Source: CAUZFZ01 sp963579025 (GTDB taxonomy: Bacteria; Planctomycetota; Planctomycetia; Planctomycetales; Planctomycetaceae). From it: a stretch of DNA of 28,223 bases. The notes under the pieces are model-generated. The model was not told the DNA's origin. It worked only from the letters and a program-made list of their open reading frames with translations, and did no database searches. The stretch spans positions 1 through 28,223 of the forward strand of contig CAUZFZ010000142.1 in the NCBI GenBank assembly GCA_963579025.1, given 5' to 3'. Every line of letters begins with the position of its first letter. Within the stretch, counting starts at the first letter, position 1. Shown here in pieces: positions 25,916 to 28,223 of the stretch. The translations under genes and the position numbers were made by a program.

Positions 25916-27042
25916 AGATCACGCAGGTGGAAGCGATTCCGGTGAACGTTCCTCTGAAACAGGGACTCACTACAAAGACGTCTCACGGCGAGCACATCGA
26001 TTCGCCCTACGTCATCGTGCGAGTACACACTGACGCGGGGCTTGTCGGACTGGGCGAAGCCACGCTTGCACCTCGCTGGAGCGGAGAAACCAGCCCCGGA
26101 TGTGTCGCAATCCTGCGCGGCCTGATCGGACCTGCGCTGGTCGGCGAAGACGCCACTCAAATCTCTCTCCTGCGTCAAAAAATGGATCGAGTCGTCCGGC
26201 TCAACCCGTTCACCAAAGCGGCCGTCGAAATGGCTTTGTGGGATCTGTGTGGTAAAGCGACGGGCGTGCCGGTGTATCAGTTGCTTGGCGGAAAGGTTCG
26301 GGACGAGATGCCAATCAAGCTGGTGATCGGTTCATTCGATGTTCCGAAGGCCGTTGATCTGGCGAAGCAGTTTCTGGACCGAGGTGTGAAATGCCTGAAG
26401 GTCAAAGTCGGACTGGATCCGGAACAGGACCTGGAACGTGTCAGAGCAGTCCGCGAACTGGCGGGACCGCATATTCCGATTGGCATTGATGCCAACTGCG
26501 GCTGGACTGTTCCACAGGCTCGCCGCATGCTCAAGCAGTTGAGCGAGTTCGACATTCTGTTTGCCGAGCAGCCGGTCTCGACTGCGGACCGCCAGGCCCT
26601 CGCAACTTTGAGACGCGACACGGACATTCCGATCATGGCCGACGAAAGTGTGTTTACATTGAACGATGCGTGGCATCTCACGGCTGAGCGTGCTGTCGAT
26701 ATCCTGAGCGTCTATCCCGGTAAGCATGGTGGGATCCAGGCGACGGTCGAGATCGCAAACGTCGCCAAAGCCGCCGGCATTGCGTGTTCGATGGGCAGCA
26801 ATCTTGAGCTGGGCATCGGCACGGCCGCGATGCTGCACGTTGGAGCGGCCATCTCAACGATCGACAGCGAGCGTTTTCCCGGCGACTTCATCGGTCCGAT
26901 CTATCACGAGACCGATTTACTCAAAACACCACTGACGCTGGGACCTGAAGCAGCGCAAGTCCCCGACGGCCCCGGACTCGGCGTCGAACTCGACGAAGAA
27001 CTGCTGCAGAAGTACGGGGACGTAGACTCGTTTGCCACCTGA
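25912..27042 (+). CDS. Mandelate racemase/muconate lactonizing enzyme-family protein
   Basis: A 376-residue enolase-superfamily enzyme of the muconate-lactonizing subgroup. The N-terminal capping domain covers about 1-125, the TIM barrel about 130-340. The catalytic KxK is at Lys163/Lys165 (LKVKVG). Metal ligands are Asp193 (GIDANCGW), Glu219 (FAEQPV) and Asp244 (MADES), and the opposite base is Lys271 (YPGKHGG). Spacing between these is canonical, so it is almost certainly active in abstracting a proton next to a carboxylate. Possible activities are cycloisomerase, dipeptide epimerase or acid-sugar dehydratase/racemase; the residues do not settle which. Translationally coupled to the MFS transporter upstream. 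No terminator with a T-run follows. Confidence 0.93.
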   Translation: MKITQVEAIPVNVPLKQGLTTKTSHGEHIDSPYVIVRVHTDAGLVGLGEATLAPRWSGETSPGCVAILRGLIGPALVGEDATQISLLRQKMDRVVRLNPFTKAAVEMALWDLCGKATGVPVYQLLGGKVRDEMPIKLVIGSFDVPKAVDLAKQFLDRGVKCLKVKVGLDPEQDLERVRAVRELAGPHIPIGIDANCGWTVPQARRMLKQLSEFDILFAEQPVSTADRQALATLRRDTDIPIMADESVFTLNDAWHLTAERAVDILSVYPGKHGGIQATVEIANVAKAAGIACSMGSNLELGIGTAAMLHVGAAISTIDSERFPGDFIGPIYHETDLLKTPLTLGPEAAQVPDGPGLGVELDEELLQKYGDVDSFAT

Positions 27043-27680
27043 GTCAGCGGCTGCATCAGACGCCTGCGGTCCTGTGGCAGGTCCGATCGGAATCCCCGAC
27101 CGATCGAGAGCGACATTTCGAGGACTAATCTGGCAAAACAACCTGAGCCTTGTCGGAAATGTCAGTCCGGCACCAGCTCCCGTCCCATCTGATGCAGTCG
27201 CGGGTGGCCCGTCAATTCGCGGGTCGCGGAGCGATAAGAGGCGTCCTCTTGCGGCTGCGCCGCACAGGTTGACAAGCAACCTGTGCCACCCAGCGTTCGG
27301 CCCTTCCCGCAGTCACTGGAATGTGACACGCGGTACTATGACCTCGGCTGACTTCTGCACCGCACGGAGTCCGCTTGCACGAGCCCGTTCCGGCCGGTCG
27401 GACAAGTCCGCCAACTGGAGCAGTGCAGATCTCCCCGGATAAGAACCTGAACTGTCCCTGCGCAAGCTCGTCATTTACCTGAACGGTTCTCTGGGAACGG
27501 CTTCGTGATGATTGGCTCACTCGCCTGACCGCACCGGCCTTGTATGACGTTTCTGTCCGTAACCTCGCAGGTCTCGGCGAAGATGTGGCCGACGGCGACA
27601 AATCAGGCCGGCACTTACGCAACACATCCGCAGGCTGCCTCCCCACGGCCGGTCGCCCGAACCGCAGTTGCCCTCGCCTC
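27043..27680. other. Long intergenic region without a supported gene
   Basis: No gene is supported over about 640 bases. Open frames here are Arg/Ser-rich and lack any domain or ribosome-binding site. GATCGG/CCGATC (27086-27106) forms a small hairpin shortly after the enolase-superfamily gene, without a T-run. The hairpin cluster at 27236-27286 is listed separately. The region could be a decayed gene, but no recognisable protein fragment is seen. Confidence 0.5.
27236..27286. repeat. Cluster of three adjacent short hairpins
   Basis: AAGAGG-CGT-CCTCTT (27236-27250), GCGGC-TGC-GCCGC (27251-27263) and GCACAGGTTG-ACAAG-CAACCTGTGC (27262-27286) follow each other without gaps. Short loops and perfect stems resemble the other two repeat clusters, but the boundary sequence CTCGTTCC is absent. 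Confidence 0.65.
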
Positions 27681-27707
27681 GTGCTTACTCGATCGGAAGT
27701 GATCATT

Positions 27708-27716
27708 TGGTATACT
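27708..27716 (+). promoter_or_regulatory. Extended -10 promoter candidate
   Basis: TGGTATACT matches an extended -10 (TGn plus TATACT at 27711-27716) in otherwise GC-rich DNA. No good -35 lies 16-18 bases upstream. It would transcribe the hairpins, the attC-like site and the broken DUF2130 gene. Confidence 0.35.
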
Positions 27717-27746
27717 GACATCTCCTTAGACTCCCAGAGTCACACA

Positions 27747-27785
27747 GGGGACTTACACCCCAAAAGTTCACGCCCGTGCCGGGCG
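27747..27785 (+). other. Two small hairpins upstream of the attC-like site
   Basis: GGGG-ACTTACA-CCCC (27747-27761) and CGCCC-GTGCC-GGGCG (27771-27785) are separated by 9 bases. The second stem's right arm runs into the attC-like site. They may be part of a structured RNA or of the recombination site; I cannot assign a family. Confidence 0.4.
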
Positions 27786-27875
27786 TACCAAGTCGTTCAA
27801 GCCGAGCGGCGGTTGAACGCGGGTTTTTGCAAATGCATGCCGGTCCCCGCCGCCGGCTTAACTTTGGCGTTAGCC
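27782..27875 (+). other. Integron attC-like recombination site
   Basis: The right end reads CGGCTTAACTTTGGCGTTAGCC, the L'-R' pattern of attC sites, with GTTAGCC (27869-27875) fitting the core GTTRRRY except at one position. The left end has TCGTTCAAGCCGA, as in L'' of aadA-type attC sites. AAGCCG (27799-27804) pairs with CGGCTT (27854-27859) and GCGGCGG (27806-27812) with CCGCCGC (27847-27853), leaving A27805 unpaired like the extrahelical bases attC needs. The R'' box is degenerate (GGCGTACC where GGCTAAC is expected). No integrase lies in the window, so activity is unproven. Confidence 0.55.
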
Positions 27876-27888
27876 GTCACTCGGACAA

Positions 27889-27912
27889 ATGGCGAAGGCC
27901 AAGGATAAGTAG
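27889..27912 (+). CDS. Seven-codon open frame (MAKAKDK) before the DUF2130 gene
   Basis: ATG at 27889 opens MAKAKDK and stops at TAG, 2 bases before the next ATG. Its last codons contain the AAGGA that serves the downstream start. It could be a leader that feeds ribosomes to the next gene, or chance. Confidence 0.25.
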   Translation: MAKAKDK

Positions 27913-27914
27913 TC

Positions 27915-28118
27915 ATGCCTGAGATCATCTGTCCGCACTGCAAGAAAGCATTCAAGATTGACGAGGCTGGGTACGCGGACATCCTCAAGCAGGTTCGCGA
28001 CGACGAGTTCGAGCAGCAGTTGCACGAGCGGCTCGAGTTGGCCGAGCAGGACAAGCGGAATGCCGTTGAGCTCGCGACAACCAAGGTCACCAGCAACTTA
28101 GGCGTCGTTCGTAAATAA
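27915..28118 (+). pseudogene. DUF2130 protein gene, truncated by insertion
   Basis: The start MPEIICPHCKKAFKIDEAG, with its CPHC motif, followed by a charged coiled-coil (FEQQLHERLELAEQDKRNAVELA), matches the N-terminus of DUF2130 proteins. These normally exceed 300 residues and carry a nuclease-like C-terminal domain. AAGGA lies 9 bases before the ATG. Native sequence appears to end near 28097 (codon 61, TSNL). The last codons (GVVRK and stop) come from sequence that resembles an insertion-sequence end. The remainder, if present, lies beyond the IS outside the window. The gene directly follows the attC-like site, as a cassette gene would. Confidence 0.75.
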
Positions 28119-28223
28119 ACTACCTAATTGGCATTGACCTTCTGCATTGAGTTGTTGCAAACTGTTTATATGCCGGATGCAACAATGGTCGATGGAATCC
28201 GATCGAAATACCACGCGCTCGTT
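28097..28223 (+). mobile_element. Left end of an ISAzo13-family insertion sequence (runs off window)
   Basis: After codon 61 of the DUF2130 gene the DNA changes to an AT-richer stretch with GGCGTCGTTCGTAAATAA at its edge, a plausible terminal inverted repeat. An open frame with an ISAzo13-like start follows about 90 bases on. The right end, and so the inverted repeat and any target duplication, is outside the window, so the exact boundary is uncertain by a few bases. Confidence 0.6.
28185..28223 (+). CDS. ISAzo13-family transposase, N-terminal fragment
   Basis: Only 13 codons are visible, MVDGIRSKYHALV. ISAzo13 (Rhodopirellula-type DDE) transposases characteristically start M-[IV]-[DE]-x-I-R-x-[KR]-Y-x-x-L, which this fits. 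The ribosome-binding site is weak. The call rests on this short match plus the truncation of the preceding gene. Confidence 0.55.
   Translation, partial: MVDGIRSKYHALV

Noticed and set aside
27212..27721. 169-residue minus-strand frame
   Set aside because: It is rich in Arg, Ser and Pro, lacks a domain and crosses the hairpin cluster; typical of a chance frame in GC-rich DNA.

Overview
The window looks like chromosomal DNA of a planctomycete (Pirellula/Rhodopirellula/Gimesia type). The gene content is characteristic: a secreted sulfatase with an extra C-terminal domain, an FHA-pseudokinase with a Cys4 zinc ribbon, a DUF1080 protein, a very large WD40/TPR protein, the start of an ISAzo13-type ('Rhodopirellula transposase') element, and many short palindromic intergenic repeats. 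The DNA is GC-rich and most genes have weak Shine-Dalgarno signals. Lineage is inferred from gene families, since no rRNA is present.

Layout. Bases 1-9427 carry a minus-strand block: inositol-monophosphatase-family phosphatase (9427-8507), dnaX (8364-6484), ybaB (6444-6085), recR (6009-5389), a palindromic repeat cluster, rpoN (5084-3594) with a terminator, the FHA-pseudokinase (3312-2062) and the sulfatase (1952-186). dnaX-ybaB-recR is the conserved replication/repair operon. Bases 9561-16471 are plus strand: a secreted DUF1080 protein and an 1857-residue exported protein with 14 WD40 blades, two CsgG/FlgO-like domains, TPR-like helices and a GATase-like domain. A convergent DUF4166 gene (17017-16487) follows, then a second repeat cluster. 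Next come a translationally coupled RND efflux pair (17437-22010) and an unrecognised 255-residue gene (22079-22846). A possible small-molecule catabolic locus follows: a dimethylformamidase-like protein (24463-22907, minus) divergent from an MFS transporter and an enolase-superfamily enzyme that overlap by 4 bases (24596-27042).

Bases 27043-28223 are accessory in character. They hold another hairpin cluster, an extended -10 promoter candidate, two small hairpins, an integron attC-like site, and a DUF2130 gene broken after about 60 codons by what appears to be the left end of an ISAzo13-family insertion sequence running off the window.

The most interesting points are: a ten-A run in dnaX, placed so that slippage in either direction stops translation at once (predicted tau/gamma pair); the attC-like site beside the IS-interrupted gene; the 14-blade WD40/CsgG/TPR/GATase protein; the kinase-dead FHA protein; and two intergenic clusters 12 kb apart that share a 2+2 inverted stem-loop architecture.
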